In this document: positions 7,333 to 16,264 of the stretch, in pieces
How the letters are laid out: every line of letters begins with the position of its first letter
Position numbering within the stretch: position 1 is the first letter of the stretch
Source of the DNA: an uncultured Geobacteraceae bacterium
Lineage (GTDB): Bacteria > Desulfobacterota > Desulfuromonadia > Geobacterales > Pseudopelobacteraceae
Assembly (NCBI GenBank): GCA_903852495.1
Contig: CAINRC010000065.1
Location: 16,001 to 80,000, forward strand
DNA length: 64,000 nucleotides
Reading direction: 5' to 3'
The notes under the pieces: generated by a model
What the model saw: only the letters and a program-made list of their open reading frames with translations
Told to the model about the DNA's origin: nothing
The model's database searches: none
Translations under genes and position numbers: made by a program

Positions 7333-8103
7333 TCAGGAAATGTAGGTTTGAATGTTTTTCAGTGCCCGCTGGAGATGTTCCGTGTTGTGGGCCTCAATAG
7401 TCCAGACGGCCTCCGGGGCATAGTTCGTCAGCATCGGGAAGAATTGCTCGAAATTGATGGCCCCTTCTCCCACCGGGAGGTGTTCGTCACACTGGCCGTG
7501 GTTGTCATGAATATGGCTTTCGACCACGTACCCCCCAAGTTCGCTGAACCAGTGATCAAGGGTGACCGTAGTGAACATGTTCCAGTGTCCCACATCGAAG
7601 CAGTGTCGGAAACAGGGGTCATCAATCGCCTCAAGCAGCGCCTTGAGAGTGGACGGTTCCTTCTCAAAAATGTTTTCCACCGCGAGAACGGTACCAAGCT
7701 GACGGGCCGGGGGCACAAACTCCTGCCAGAATTCAATGCTGTTTCTCAGCCACACCGGGCGGTTGTCCCCGTAATGAAGATCGTCATAGCCGGGATGAAC
7801 TACTATCACCAGGGGCTTGAGCAGTTCAGCGGCTTCCATGACCTGCATGATGCGGCGGCGGCTTGCCGCACGGATGGTCGGATCGACCGCTCCCGGATTG
7901 AGATCCAGAAAGGGTGCATGGATGGTCGTGACAAGTCCGGCATCATGGATCGCGGCAGCCAGTGGGGCAAGTTCCGCCATGACCAGCGAGTCAAGCGCCT
8001 CTGCGGGGAAAAACACCTCCGGGTTGATGCGGTTGGCAATGGCATATTTCAGATGTTCCGCAAGACGACCGTACGGGACATGGGCGTGAATGTTATTTCC
8101 CAT
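7333..8103 (-). CDS. Sugar phosphate isomerase/epimerase-like TIM-barrel protein
   Basis: About 256 residues of the xylose-isomerase-like/AP endonuclease 2 superfamily. Metal-ligand type residues sit in TIHAPFLDLNPG, VVHPGYDD, LAVENIFEK, CFDVGHWNMF and ESHIHDNHG, ending with WTIEAHN. The substrate is unknown; family members isomerise sugars or inositol derivatives, or cut DNA. ATG at 8103 (MGNNIHAHVPYG) follows AGGAAAG and is preferred over an upstream in-frame start at 8148. It overlaps the 3' end of the K+ channel gene by 11 bases, so the two are co-transcribed. Confidence 0.8.
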   Translation of the reverse strand: MGNNIHAHVPYGRLAEHLKYAIANRINPEVFFPAEALDSLVMAELAPLAAAIHDAGLVTTIHAPFLDLNPGAVDPTIRAASRRRIMQVMEAAELLKPLVIVVHPGYDDLHYGDNRPVWLRNSIEFWQEFVPPARQLGTVLAVENIFEKEPSTLKALLEAIDDPCFRHCFDVGHWNMFTTVTLDHWFSELGGYVVESHIHDNHGQCDEHLPVGEGAINFEQFFPMLTNYAPEAVWTIEAHNTEHLQRALKNIQTYIS

Positions 8104-9142
8104 GGTGCTCTTTCCTGTGCTGTTTGATGATTTCATCTGTTGCCGCACGGCTTACCAGGTCTTCAAGCTTGTGGATGGAGGGGGGATCCCCCAGGACTAT
8201 CAATGTGTCGTGCTCTTCGATTTTGGTCTGGGAATGGGGGTTGAATACCATCTTGCCATGACTCTTTTTTATCCCCACGATGATAACACCGATCTCCTTG
8301 CGGAATCCGGAGGTAACCAGAGTTTCTCCGACAAAGGCCGAGTGGGCCGGGATGTCGATCTCCTCCATCTGCAATTCCATATGTTCATTACCGGTGGCTA
8401 TTTCAATAAAATCAACAACATTTGGCCGCAGGATTGACTGCGCCATACGGTTGCCACCGATGGTGTACGGCGATACCACCTTATTGGCTCCGGCCCGTCT
8501 GAGCTTGATGTCGGACCCCTCCTCACCGGAACGGGCCATGATGTACAGACCCGGGTTGAGACCACGTGCGGTCAGGGTGATATACACATTCTCGGTATCG
8601 GACGTAACCACGGAAATCAGTCCTTTAGCACGGTTGATGCCGGCTTTGAGGAGCGTTTCATCAAGGGTGGCGTCCCCTTTCATATACAGGTAGCCGTCCT
8701 CACTCAGTCGCTCGGCTGCCGCCACATTTTTTTCAATAATGACAAACGACAGGCCGTTTGACTTGAACTCCTTGCATATCAGCGAACCAATGCGACCAAA
8801 ACCGCAGATAATGTAGTGGCCCGAAAGCGCTTCAATCTTTTTTTCCACCTTTTTCCTCCCCATGATCCGCTGGATCTGCCCTTCGAACATGATCTGGGCC
8901 AAGCTGCCGACGATGTAACCTAACACACTGACACCGACAACAATGAGTCCCATGGTGAACAGTTTGCCGCCGTCCGACAGTTCGTGAACCTCCTTGAAAC
9001 CGACCGTCCCCAAGGTAATAACCGTCATGTAGGCGGCATCGAGCAATCGCCACCCTTCGATGGACATATAGCCGGCGGTGCCGACCGAAATGAGCATCAG
9101 AAGAACTATAAAAGATATTTTAAGGTGTCTGACCGGATCCAT
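8093..9142 (-). CDS. Two-TM potassium channel with RCK (TrkA-N/TrkA-C) domains
   Basis: About 349 residues, MthK-like. TM1 (about 8-28), pore loop and filter TLGTVGFKEV (in place of the common TVGYGD), TM2 (about 60-85), then an RCK/TrkA-N Rossmann domain (IICGFGRIGSLIC, GDATLDETLLKAG) and a TrkA-C domain near the end. It gates K+ flux in response to a cytosolic ligand. The MDPVRHLK start at 9142 matches the usual family start; the longer frame to 9247 would run toward the divergent promoter. Phe at the Tyr filter position is known in some prokaryotic channels. Confidence 0.88.
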   Translation of the reverse strand: MDPVRHLKISFIVLLMLISVGTAGYMSIEGWRLLDAAYMTVITLGTVGFKEVHELSDGGKLFTMGLIVVGVSVLGYIVGSLAQIMFEGQIQRIMGRKKVEKKIEALSGHYIICGFGRIGSLICKEFKSNGLSFVIIEKNVAAAERLSEDGYLYMKGDATLDETLLKAGINRAKGLISVVTSDTENVYITLTARGLNPGLYIMARSGEEGSDIKLRRAGANKVVSPYTIGGNRMAQSILRPNVVDFIEIATGNEHMELQMEEIDIPAHSAFVGETLVTSGFRKEIGVIIVGIKKSHGKMVFNPHSQTKIEEHDTLIVLGDPPSIHKLEDLVSRAATDEIIKQHRKEHHGK

Positions 9143-9274
9143 GGTGCGCAGAGTACCCGCAAGGGCCCAAAAACACAAGGTACTTTCTTTGTTTATGAGC
9201 AAAAAACAACCCGGAAACGGTAATAGGCAGCAACTGTTCCGATACAAAAAAACCCATTAAATTGCGTGTTATAA

Positions 9275-9302
9275 TTGACAAATTTTGCATACTGTATACA
9301 AT
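9275..9302 (+). promoter_or_regulatory. sigma70 promoter overlapping a GntR-type operator
   Basis: TTGACA (9275-9280), 16-base spacer, TACAAT (9297-9302). The palindrome TGTATACA (9293-9300) overlaps the -10 box and is flanked by TGCAT and ATGCA. FCD-type GntR regulators bind short GT-N-AC palindromes, so the downstream regulator probably represses itself here. The promoter position also rules out the ATG at 9285 as a translation start. Confidence 0.65.
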
Positions 9303-9335
9303 GCATTAAAATTACTCCGGGGGTTGAACCCAGTT

Positions 9336-10004
9336 ATGAAAAAGCCGATGGAAAAGCATCTTACCCTGCGTGAAAAAATACTCGAGAACATACGTGATTC
9401 AATCGTCTCCGGCAGTCTCAAGGCGGGCAGCCGGGTTTCGGAACCGGAGTTGGCCGAGCGCTACGGAATCAGCCGGACACCGGTGCGGGAGGCCTTCCGC
9501 CAGCTGGAAACCGAAGGGTACCTGACAGTCATTCCCCGGCGCGGCGCCGTTGTCAGCCAGTTCACCCCGAAGGATGTTGAGGAGTTTTACGCCATCAAGA
9601 GTATCATGGAGGGGTATGCCGCCCACCGGGCCTGTGAAAATTTTACTGAAAAAGATCTGGACCGGCTTCAGGGCATAAATGACAAGCTGGCGGAACTTGC
9701 CCGGGCCGGCGATATCAAAAACTTTTTCAAGGTTCACAACAGCTTTCACGAACTCTTTATCAAAGCTGCTGACAATGAGAAACTGCGCGAACTGATCGGC
9801 GGACTGGTTACCAAGTTTCAGCGTCTCCGTTTCACCTCACTGAGCCTTCCGGGACGGATGGAGGTTTCGGTGCAGGAACATGAAAAAATTATCGACGCAT
9901 TCCGGAAAAAAGACGCCAACCTGGCCGAAACACTCGTCCGCAAGAATGCCGAGTACGGCGGGCAGGTATTGATGACTGGCACGGCGTCGAGCAGAATTTG
10001 CTAG
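9336..10004 (+). CDS. GntR/FadR-family transcriptional regulator (FCD domain)
   Basis: About 222 residues. An N-terminal winged helix-turn-helix carries the family string PELAERYGISRTPVREAFRQ and the wing YLTVIPRRGAVVS; the C-terminal part (about 90-215) is an all-helical FCD ligand domain with the metal-type residues H in NSFHELF and in QEHEKIIDAF. It should sense a small carboxylate and act as a dimer. The start at 9336 lies 34 bases after the predicted -10 box; the ATG at 9351 is an alternative. It is divergent from the K+ channel unit. The target operon cannot be read from the window. Confidence 0.87.
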   Translation: MKKPMEKHLTLREKILENIRDSIVSGSLKAGSRVSEPELAERYGISRTPVREAFRQLETEGYLTVIPRRGAVVSQFTPKDVEEFYAIKSIMEGYAAHRACENFTEKDLDRLQGINDKLAELARAGDIKNFFKVHNSFHELFIKAADNEKLRELIGGLVTKFQRLRFTSLSLPGRMEVSVQEHEKIIDAFRKKDANLAETLVRKNAEYGGQVLMTGTASSRIC

Positions 10005-10073
10005 CTCCGGCGCCTGAATCCGTAGTTGCATCGTAGCGAGAAGCTGGTATACTCCGTTCAGGAGAAAATATTA

Positions 10074-10808
10074 ATGACTGGACCAACAGCAATCGCCCTG
10101 ATCCCGGCCGCCGGCATGGGTAAACGCATGGGCGCTTCCATAAACAAGCAGTATCTACAGTTGGACGGCCTACCCATCGTCGCACGCTCCATTTCGATTT
10201 TCGAGAACTCCCCCCTGATCAGCGCCATCTATTTAGTAATTCCAGCCGACGAAATACCGTACTGCCGCGAGCATGTGGTCGAAGCCTGTGGATTCCGCAA
10301 AATCGCCGCTATCGTTCCGGGAGGCCGGGAACGCCAGAATTCCGTAATGAACGGCTTGCGTGCCATGCTCGGGCAGGTTGAAGATGACCGCGTAGTGGTA
10401 ATCCACGACGGCGTCCGCCCTCTTGTCACCCCGGAACTGCTGCAGGAGTCGATTACTGTCGCACGCTGTAATGACGGTGCGCTGGTTGCCGTGCCGGCCA
10501 AGGACACCATCAAAACCGTACTAAACGGCTTCGTTACCGGAACCCCGGATCGGGAAAGCCTCTGGCTGGCACAGACCCCCCAGGCATTCCGCTTCAGCGT
10601 TATTTACGCCGCCCATCTGACTGCCGAACATGACCGCTACATGGGCACCGATGATGCTTCTCTGGTGGAACGCACCGGCGGAATGGTGAAAATAGTCCGT
10701 GGCGACTATCAGAATATCAAGATCACAACTCCCGAAGACCTTGTCCTGGCAGAAGCGTTTCTGGCTTCACGGGTAAAAGAAGGGGGGGCCCATGCCACTG
10801 CCGCCTGA
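10074..10808 (+). CDS. ispD: 2-C-methyl-D-erythritol 4-phosphate cytidylyltransferase
   Basis: 244 residues. IspD makes CDP-methylerythritol in the MEP isoprenoid pathway. The nucleotide loop [13 protein letters not shown], the lysine-containing [30 protein letters not shown] and the C-terminal [18 protein letters not shown] are all diagnostic. ATG at 10074 follows AGGAG. The usual partner ispF is not next; instead the stop overlaps a receiver-kinase hybrid gene by 17 bases. Confidence 0.96.
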   Translation: MTGPTAIALIPAAGMGKRMGASINKQYLQLDGLPIVARSISIFENSPLISAIYLVIPADEIPYCREHVVEACGFRKIAAIVPGGRERQNSVMNGLRAMLGQVEDDRVVVIHDGVRPLVTPELLQESITVARCNDGALVAVPAKDTIKTVLNGFVTGTPDRESLWLAQTPQAFRFSVIYAAHLTAEHDRYMGTDDASLVERTGGMVKIVRGDYQNIKITTPEDLVLAEAFLASRVKEGGAHATAA

Positions 10809-11988
10809 CAAAATTCTTATCGTGGATGATGAATTTGATATTTCCGCGATCCTCCAGCTGCACCTGCATGACGCCGGCTATCTGACAGAGTGGGCCTCTG
10901 ATGGAGAGCAGGCCCTACAGTTGCTCCGTTCCGACGGCCATGCTCTGGTTCTGCTTGATGTGCGAATGCCGGGGATCAGCGGTATGGAAGTCCTGAAGCT
11001 GCTGCGGACAGACAATAACGATACCGCCGTCATCATGATGACAGCCCACGGCAATGAAAATCTGGTGACGGAGTGCATGAAAGCCGGCGCCGTCGATTAT
11101 GTACCAAAACCGTTTGACATTGAAGATCTGTTGCTCCGCATACAACGCGCAATTGACAACCGGCGTATAGCGAAGGAAAAACAGTTGTTGGAGCGGGAAA
11201 AGGAGGATTTCTTTTTCATGCTCTCCCACGACCTGAAAAACCCGATTACCGCAGTCATCGGCTCCATAGACATCGTGCGGGGTGGGCGGCTTGGGCCAGT
11301 CAGGCATGAGCAGGCGGACTACCTTCAGTCGGCAATTGAAAGCTGCGAAGAGGTTGTGGCCATAATCGACAACCTGCTTGATATCCAGCGCTATAACGCC
11401 GGCATGATGCAAACCATAAGCGCCCCGGTCAATCCATTCACCCTGCTTGCCGAAGTGGCCGAGCGTTTTTCCCCTGCTGCCCGGCGTGACAATATTGCGC
11501 TTACCCTGAACGCATCAGCTGACCTGGCTGAAATTTATGTCGACAGCTCCGTGATGGCGCGCGTAATTGCCAATCTGGTGGTAAATGCTCTAAAATTCAC
11601 CCCCGATGGCGGATCGATAACACTCTCATGCCGCTCAGTCCGCAGGGGCGAACTGCCCGGTATGCACATCCCGGACTATGTCGTTACTCCGGAGGGGTTC
11701 TATGACTTTCAGCGGTACGCCTGTATCTGCGTTAGTGACACCGGCAGCGGAATTCCTCCAAAAGAAATCGCCAACATCTTTGAGCGCTATGTCCAGGCGA
11801 GCAACCTCCCGAGAAAACGGGGCGGCGCAGGGCTCGGCCTGGCCTTCTGCAAAAAAGCGGTAAAAGGTTTTGGCGGCTGTATCTGGGCAAAAAGTGTGGA
11901 AGAGAGCGGGAGCGAATTCATCATCCTGCTCCCCTGCCCGCACAACGATTTAGAATATACCGGTACTGTACAGGAGACACATTCATGA
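10792..11988 (+). CDS. Receiver-histidine kinase hybrid
   Basis: 398 residues with an N-terminal receiver (ILIVDDEFD, phosphoacceptor Asp in [13 protein letters not shown], Lys in VPKPFDIED), a short linker helix, then HisKA with [19 protein letters not shown] and HATPase_c ([33 protein letters not shown]). There is no sensor or membrane domain, so input is probably phosphorylation of the receiver by another kinase. GGGGGG precedes the ATG. Its stop overlaps the next gene start (ATGA). Confidence 0.9.
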   Translation: MPLPPDKILIVDDEFDISAILQLHLHDAGYLTEWASDGEQALQLLRSDGHALVLLDVRMPGISGMEVLKLLRTDNNDTAVIMMTAHGNENLVTECMKAGAVDYVPKPFDIEDLLLRIQRAIDNRRIAKEKQLLEREKEDFFFMLSHDLKNPITAVIGSIDIVRGGRLGPVRHEQADYLQSAIESCEEVVAIIDNLLDIQRYNAGMMQTISAPVNPFTLLAEVAERFSPAARRDNIALTLNASADLAEIYVDSSVMARVIANLVVNALKFTPDGGSITLSCRSVRRGELPGMHIPDYVVTPEGFYDFQRYACICVSDTGSGIPPKEIANIFERYVQASNLPRKRGGAGLGLAFCKKAVKGFGGCIWAKSVEESGSEFIILLPCPHNDLEYTGTVQETHS

Positions 11989-12473
11989 AGCTGAAATTTA
12001 TTCCTTTTATGCTGTTGACACTGATGCTGTCATGGAGCGCTGCGGCATCGGCTGCCGATATTGACATCAGCAAAGCCATCACCATCGGCAACGGCCCGAA
12101 GGTGGTATATGAGTTCACCGACCCGGACTGCCCGTTCTGCCGCAAGGCATCGCTCTATTTTGATGGAAGACAGGATGTGACGCGGCACGTCTTTTTTTAC
12201 CCGCTCCCCATGCATCCCAGGGCAAAGGAAAAAGCCCGCTTCATCCTTTCCATGCCGGACAAGGTCAAAGCCTACCACGACGTCATGTCAGGCAGAATGG
12301 ATGCGGCACCCCCGTTGGCGGCCACCCCGGAGGGGATAAAACTGCAGGGGGAACAGCTGGAGATCGTCAAGAAGCAGAAGGTCAGCTCCACGCCAACTTT
12401 TATGATGTACGGCAGAATCGTTGAGGGATTTGATCTGAAGAAAATAGAAGCGGTGCTGGGGCCGAAACCATAG
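11985..12473 (+). CDS. Periplasmic DsbC/DsbG-like thiol-disulfide protein, catalytic domain only
   Basis: 162 residues: signal peptide ([20 protein letters not shown], cut near ASA), then a thioredoxin fold with FTDPDCPFCRKA holding the CPFC redox pair and cis-Pro region SSTPTFMMYGR. It corresponds to the catalytic half of DsbC, without the N-terminal dimerisation domain, so it may act as a monomeric oxidase/reductase rather than an isomerase. GGAGAC precedes the ATG. It overlaps the upstream hybrid kinase gene by four bases. Confidence 0.85.
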   Translation: MKLKFIPFMLLTLMLSWSAAASAADIDISKAITIGNGPKVVYEFTDPDCPFCRKASLYFDGRQDVTRHVFFYPLPMHPRAKEKARFILSMPDKVKAYHDVMSGRMDAAPPLAATPEGIKLQGEQLEIVKKQKVSSTPTFMMYGRIVEGFDLKKIEAVLGPKP

Positions 12474-12509
12474 AATGAAAAGCGGGGCCGCCGAGATGCC
12501 GCAGGAGCA

Positions 12510-15101
12510 TCAAACGATTTCAGTCCCGGTGGTGTCAGAAAAAGCGGGGAGAATAACCGTAACAGTAGTACCCTGACCGAGCACAGAGGCAATGTGAACA
12601 TACCCGCCATGCCGGGCAACAATAGCATGTGTGGTTGACAAGCCAAGTCCGGTCCCTTCCGGCCGGGTGGTAAAATAGGGATCAAAAACACGGGCAAGGT
12701 CTTTTTTCTCTATGCCGCACCCGCTATCCTCGAATGATATTTTCACGTAATCCCCCTGTTTCAGGAGATAGGGGTTATCCCCGCCAAGCGAGAGATCTTC
12801 AATTTTCACCGCCAACGTTCCCCCCTTCGGCATGGCGTGAACTGAATTCAGCACAATATTGTTGAACGCCTGATTTATCTGCCCACCATCCACATGAACC
12901 GCCCGCGAAGCATATCCCACCACAGACCACACGATCGAACCGCTGCGCAGAAAAAGCGTCAGGGATTCCCGCACCAGATCTTCGACCGGCACCGGGGTCT
13001 TCAGCGGAGTTCCTCCTTTGGAAAAAGTGAGCAATTGCCGGGCAAGAGCGGCAGCCCGTAACGCAGATTTTTCCGCAGCATCAAGCAATGCTGCTGTTTT
13101 GTCATAATCTTCCAGATGTTTTTTGGCATAGGATATATAGCCGATAACTCCGGTAAGAACGTTATTGAAGTTATGGGCAATGCCAGCGGCAAGAACCGTA
13201 AGTGACTCAAGCTTCTGCGCTTTTAAACGTTCATTTTGGACCCGTTCCTGATCACTGATGTCGCGGCCGATGCCGACAAACGAAACGGTGCCGTCCGGTT
13301 CAGTAATGGGAGAACCGTTCGCCGTATACAGAATCCATGACCCGTTTTTATGGCGCACCCGGTACTCGATACCGCGCTGTCTTTTCTCGCCCTGCAGAAC
13401 TTCGGCAAGAAAGGAAAAACAGTCCGCCACATCGTCCGGATGGACAAATTCGGCAAACGCTTTTCCGGTGACCTCCGCGATCTCATAGCCAAACGCTTCT
13501 TTCCACTGGGGGGAGACATAACTGAATATACCGGCGGGAGTCAGGGCGAAAACAACATCATTGGCGTTTTCCACAAAGGTACGGAAGCGTACTTCACTGA
13601 GCCGGAGGATCTCCTCCATGCGCCGCTGTTCAGTCACATCCTTCCCGACTGCCAGGATTTCAAAACCGGTTCCGTCTGCAGCAGCAAGTCGGTGGGCCTC
13701 CCAGGCAATCCAAACACGTTCTCCATTTTTACGCATGTTTTCGTGGGTATTTCTGATATTCACGGGAGATTCTATCAGCTCGGACACTATAGCCTTCAGA
13801 TCACGTCCGGTACTTTCTATTTCTGGAGTAATCGTACCGAAAATGCTCCGCCCCAGCAGTTCCTCCTCAGTAAAGCCTAAGAACTCTTCGGCGTACTCGT
13901 TAATAAACGTAATGGCGCCACAATCATCAATCTTCACTATCAGAGTGCTAGCCTTATCCACCAGGTCACGATATTTTTTTTCACTCGCCTGCAATTTTTC
14001 AGCGACCGCCAGTAACTCTAGGGAATTATCGGACAGATTCTCTGCCATCTTGTTAAAAGCAGTAGCAAGGGTGTTTAACTCACCGTTTGGCTCCGCGCCG
14101 GTAATCCGCACGGAAAAGTCCCCCTGGGAGATTTTATCGGCAGCATCCTGCAGCAGTCCCAGTCTGTCAAAAATGCTTTTCTTGCTGACATACAAAATCA
14201 GGGCATAGGATATCAGCAGCAGAATCGATAAAATTGCAACGATCCCACTGATATTTTGGTAACTGCTTTTCAGCACATATTCTTTCACGACGCCGGTACG
14301 AATGTACATGTAAGGTGTCGCCTCATGCTTCAGGCGCAGCGCCCGATAGCTGAACAAACGCCGGGCTCCGCTGTTGCCGACCCCCTCAAAAGCGCCCCGC
14401 TCCCCCCCTGTCGACATTCTGGTAAAAAGATCCGCCTTGTCATGATTGCCAACCAGATTCATGGTTACAGATGAAAACAGCAGGGTCCCCTTATGATCCA
14501 CAAGAACTATCGACGGAGCACCCGGCCCGGATGACCTGGCTTGGTAAAGCCCGCTGAAGGACTCAACCGGAATGGAGATCAGGACGGCATCCGACATCAT
14601 GCCGGCACTGTTTTTGACCGGGTAGGCAAAACTGAGTACCGGAGTCCGCTGGATCCGGTCGAGCGCATATTCACCAGAGGAAAACGTTCCGGTGCTGGCG
14701 GCATTCTTAAAATTCCGCATTTCAGCGACCGACAGGGGATGGGTGTGCGGGAGCGCCGAAGCCCATACAGATCCGGAAGCATCGGCAATCATGATATTGG
14801 CTATTCCGGGGGTTACGGAGACAAGATGGGAAAGAAGGTGTTCTGTATCCGGTTTGTTATGGGTGGTAACGGCAGGGAAAAATGAAATGGTTGCTGCGAC
14901 GCGCTCCAGACCGGCAACAAGCTGGCCCTGACCGTCCATTACCTGATCGGCGGCCTGGGAAGCCTCCGTAACCGCTTCCTCGAGATCATGTTTCAGCTCC
15001 AGCTTTCCGAGATACACGATAAGCGCCGTTGAAAAAAGCATCATCAGCGAAATCAGAATCACGTTTACCGTGCGTATAGACAGAGAATCAAAGGGTTTCA
15101 T
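12510..15101 (-). CDS. Membrane Cache-HAMP-PAS-PAS sensor histidine kinase
   Basis: 863 residues from ATG 15101 (MKPFDSLSIRT). TM1 about 10-30, a periplasmic Cache-type domain about 40-290, TM2 about 300-320, HAMP about 320-370, PAS1 (KKYRDLVDKASTLIVKID), PAS2 with PAC (VRFRTFVENANDVVFALTP), HisKA with the H-box LAAGIAHNFNNVLTGVIGY typical of NtrB-like kinases, and HATPase_c (NNIVLNSVHAM, DSGCGIEKKDLARVFDP, GTGLGLST). No receiver is attached and none is adjacent. It senses a periplasmic ligand of unknown identity. Convergent with the DsbC-like gene. Confidence 0.9.
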   Translation of the reverse strand: MKPFDSLSIRTVNVILISLMMLFSTALIVYLGKLELKHDLEEAVTEASQAADQVMDGQGQLVAGLERVAATISFFPAVTTHNKPDTEHLLSHLVSVTPGIANIMIADASGSVWASALPHTHPLSVAEMRNFKNAASTGTFSSGEYALDRIQRTPVLSFAYPVKNSAGMMSDAVLISIPVESFSGLYQARSSGPGAPSIVLVDHKGTLLFSSVTMNLVGNHDKADLFTRMSTGGERGAFEGVGNSGARRLFSYRALRLKHEATPYMYIRTGVVKEYVLKSSYQNISGIVAILSILLLISYALILYVSKKSIFDRLGLLQDAADKISQGDFSVRITGAEPNGELNTLATAFNKMAENLSDNSLELLAVAEKLQASEKKYRDLVDKASTLIVKIDDCGAITFINEYAEEFLGFTEEELLGRSIFGTITPEIESTGRDLKAIVSELIESPVNIRNTHENMRKNGERVWIAWEAHRLAAADGTGFEILAVGKDVTEQRRMEEILRLSEVRFRTFVENANDVVFALTPAGIFSYVSPQWKEAFGYEIAEVTGKAFAEFVHPDDVADCFSFLAEVLQGEKRQRGIEYRVRHKNGSWILYTANGSPITEPDGTVSFVGIGRDISDQERVQNERLKAQKLESLTVLAAGIAHNFNNVLTGVIGYISYAKKHLEDYDKTAALLDAAEKSALRAAALARQLLTFSKGGTPLKTPVPVEDLVRESLTLFLRSGSIVWSVVGYASRAVHVDGGQINQAFNNIVLNSVHAMPKGGTLAVKIEDLSLGGDNPYLLKQGDYVKISFEDSGCGIEKKDLARVFDPYFTTRPEGTGLGLSTTHAIVARHGGYVHIASVLGQGTTVTVILPAFSDTTGTEIV

Positions 15102-15132
15102 GAGCCACTTGTACCGTAACAGGCAGGTTTTG

Positions 15133-15981
15133 TCAAAACTCCATCGGCATGGCCTTGATCTGCTGTGCGGTAAACACCGGGCCGTCTTTGCAGACGTAGA
15201 CATTACCTACGTTGCAGCGGCCGCATTTACCCAGACCGCACTTCATCCGGTTTTCCAGCGTGGTATACACCTGCTCGTCGGTAAAGCCGAGTTTTTCCAG
15301 CACCGGCAGGGTGAATTTGATCATAATCGGCGGGCCGCACACCAGGGCAATCGTGTTTTCAGCCGATGGTGCCGCTTCTCCCAGAATCGTCGGCACAAAA
15401 CCAACCATGCCGTCCCACTCCGGTCCGTCCCCCCCCGGATCAACAGTCTTGACCAGGCGGACATCAGCGCGTTCCTGCCACTCCTTCAGTTCCCGTTTGT
15501 AGACCAGGTCAGCTTCGGTGCGGGCGCCATACACGATGGTAATATCGCCGAATTTGTCGCGCTGATCCAGGCAGTTGCAGATCAGAGTCCTGAGCGGCGG
15601 CAGGGCGATCCCCCCGGCAACGAACACCATATTTTTGCCGAAAAACTCTTCAATGGGAAATGAGTTGCCGTAGGGGCCCCTGACCCCCATGGTATCGCCG
15701 ACTTCCAGACGGCGGAGTTCTTCCGTCACCCTGCCCACCGAACGGAAACTACATTCGATGTAGCCTTTCCGGGTGGGAGATGAAGCGATGCAGAAGGTTG
15801 CCTCACCGGCACCGAACGCCGAATACTCGGCAAACTGGCCGGACCGGAAGGTAAAGTTCTCGCTGAGTTGCGGATCCTGGAAAACCAGCCGGAGCGTCCG
15901 TACGTCGGGAGTCTCGTCGATGACCTCTTCAACGGTGGTCAGGTAGGGGAGGTAGATGTTTTTGTTAGCGGTATCGCACAT
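15133..15981 (-). CDS. floxA: Flox-Hdr complex FAD/NAD(P)H-binding subunit
   Basis: 282 residues of the ferredoxin:NADP reductase type. The FAD block FRSGQFAEYS, the NAD(P) block VFVAGGIALPPLRTL, and a C-terminal 2Fe-2S motif MKCGLGKCGRCNVGNVYVC are present. In Flox-Hdr complexes it oxidises NADH and passes electrons to the HdrA flavin for bifurcation. Last gene of the hdrCBA-floxDCBA operon. Its ribosome site (AAAGGG) lies at the edge of the inverted repeat at 15999-16264. Confidence 0.88.
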   Translation of the reverse strand: MCDTANKNIYLPYLTTVEEVIDETPDVRTLRLVFQDPQLSENFTFRSGQFAEYSAFGAGEATFCIASSPTRKGYIECSFRSVGRVTEELRRLEVGDTMGVRGPYGNSFPIEEFFGKNMVFVAGGIALPPLRTLICNCLDQRDKFGDITIVYGARTEADLVYKRELKEWQERADVRLVKTVDPGGDGPEWDGMVGFVPTILGEAAPSAENTIALVCGPPIMIKFTLPVLEKLGFTDEQVYTTLENRMKCGLGKCGRCNVGNVYVCKDGPVFTAQQIKAMPMEF

Positions 15982-15998
15982 GTATAGAAACCCTTTTC

Positions 15999-16264
15999 AA
16001 CACAGAGACACAGAGACACAGAGAAAACCAAAATCTTTGAGAACGGCTTAAAAACAAGAATCTTTTTTGGTAAATCAAAGACATCAAATCTTTAACTGAT
16101 TAGTACTGATCTTCTGCTGTTCAAGTTCTCCCCCTTGAAGGGGAGGGATATATGATGTGGCGGGAGATCAGTACTAATCAGAAATCTTTATTACTACCTT
16201 CGGTTTTCTGCCTTCACCTCGACCTTTGCTTTTGACGTTCTCTGTGTCTCGGTGTCTCAGTGTT
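15999..16264. repeat. Long inverted-repeat element, floxB-floxA junction
   Basis: Left arm 15999-16029 holds three ACACAGAG-type units followed by AAAACC; right arm 16238-16264 is its complement (CTCTGTGTCTC type). The same arms recur in the next three junctions of the operon. The interior is longest here because a second element is nested inside it. The right arm ends within the floxB stop codon and the left edge supplies AAAGG for floxA. Confidence 0.85.
16096..16181. repeat. Nested inverted repeat inside the junction element
   Basis: Perfect 16-bp arms CTGATTAGTACTGATC (16096-16111) and its complement (16166-16181) enclose a third, smaller C-run/G-run palindrome at 16128-16145. Three palindromes are thus stacked within each other. 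Confidence 0.85.

Noticed and set aside
7186..8127. 313-codon plus-strand frame
   Set aside because: Antisense of the TIM-barrel gene, which has clear family motifs and a good ribosome site.
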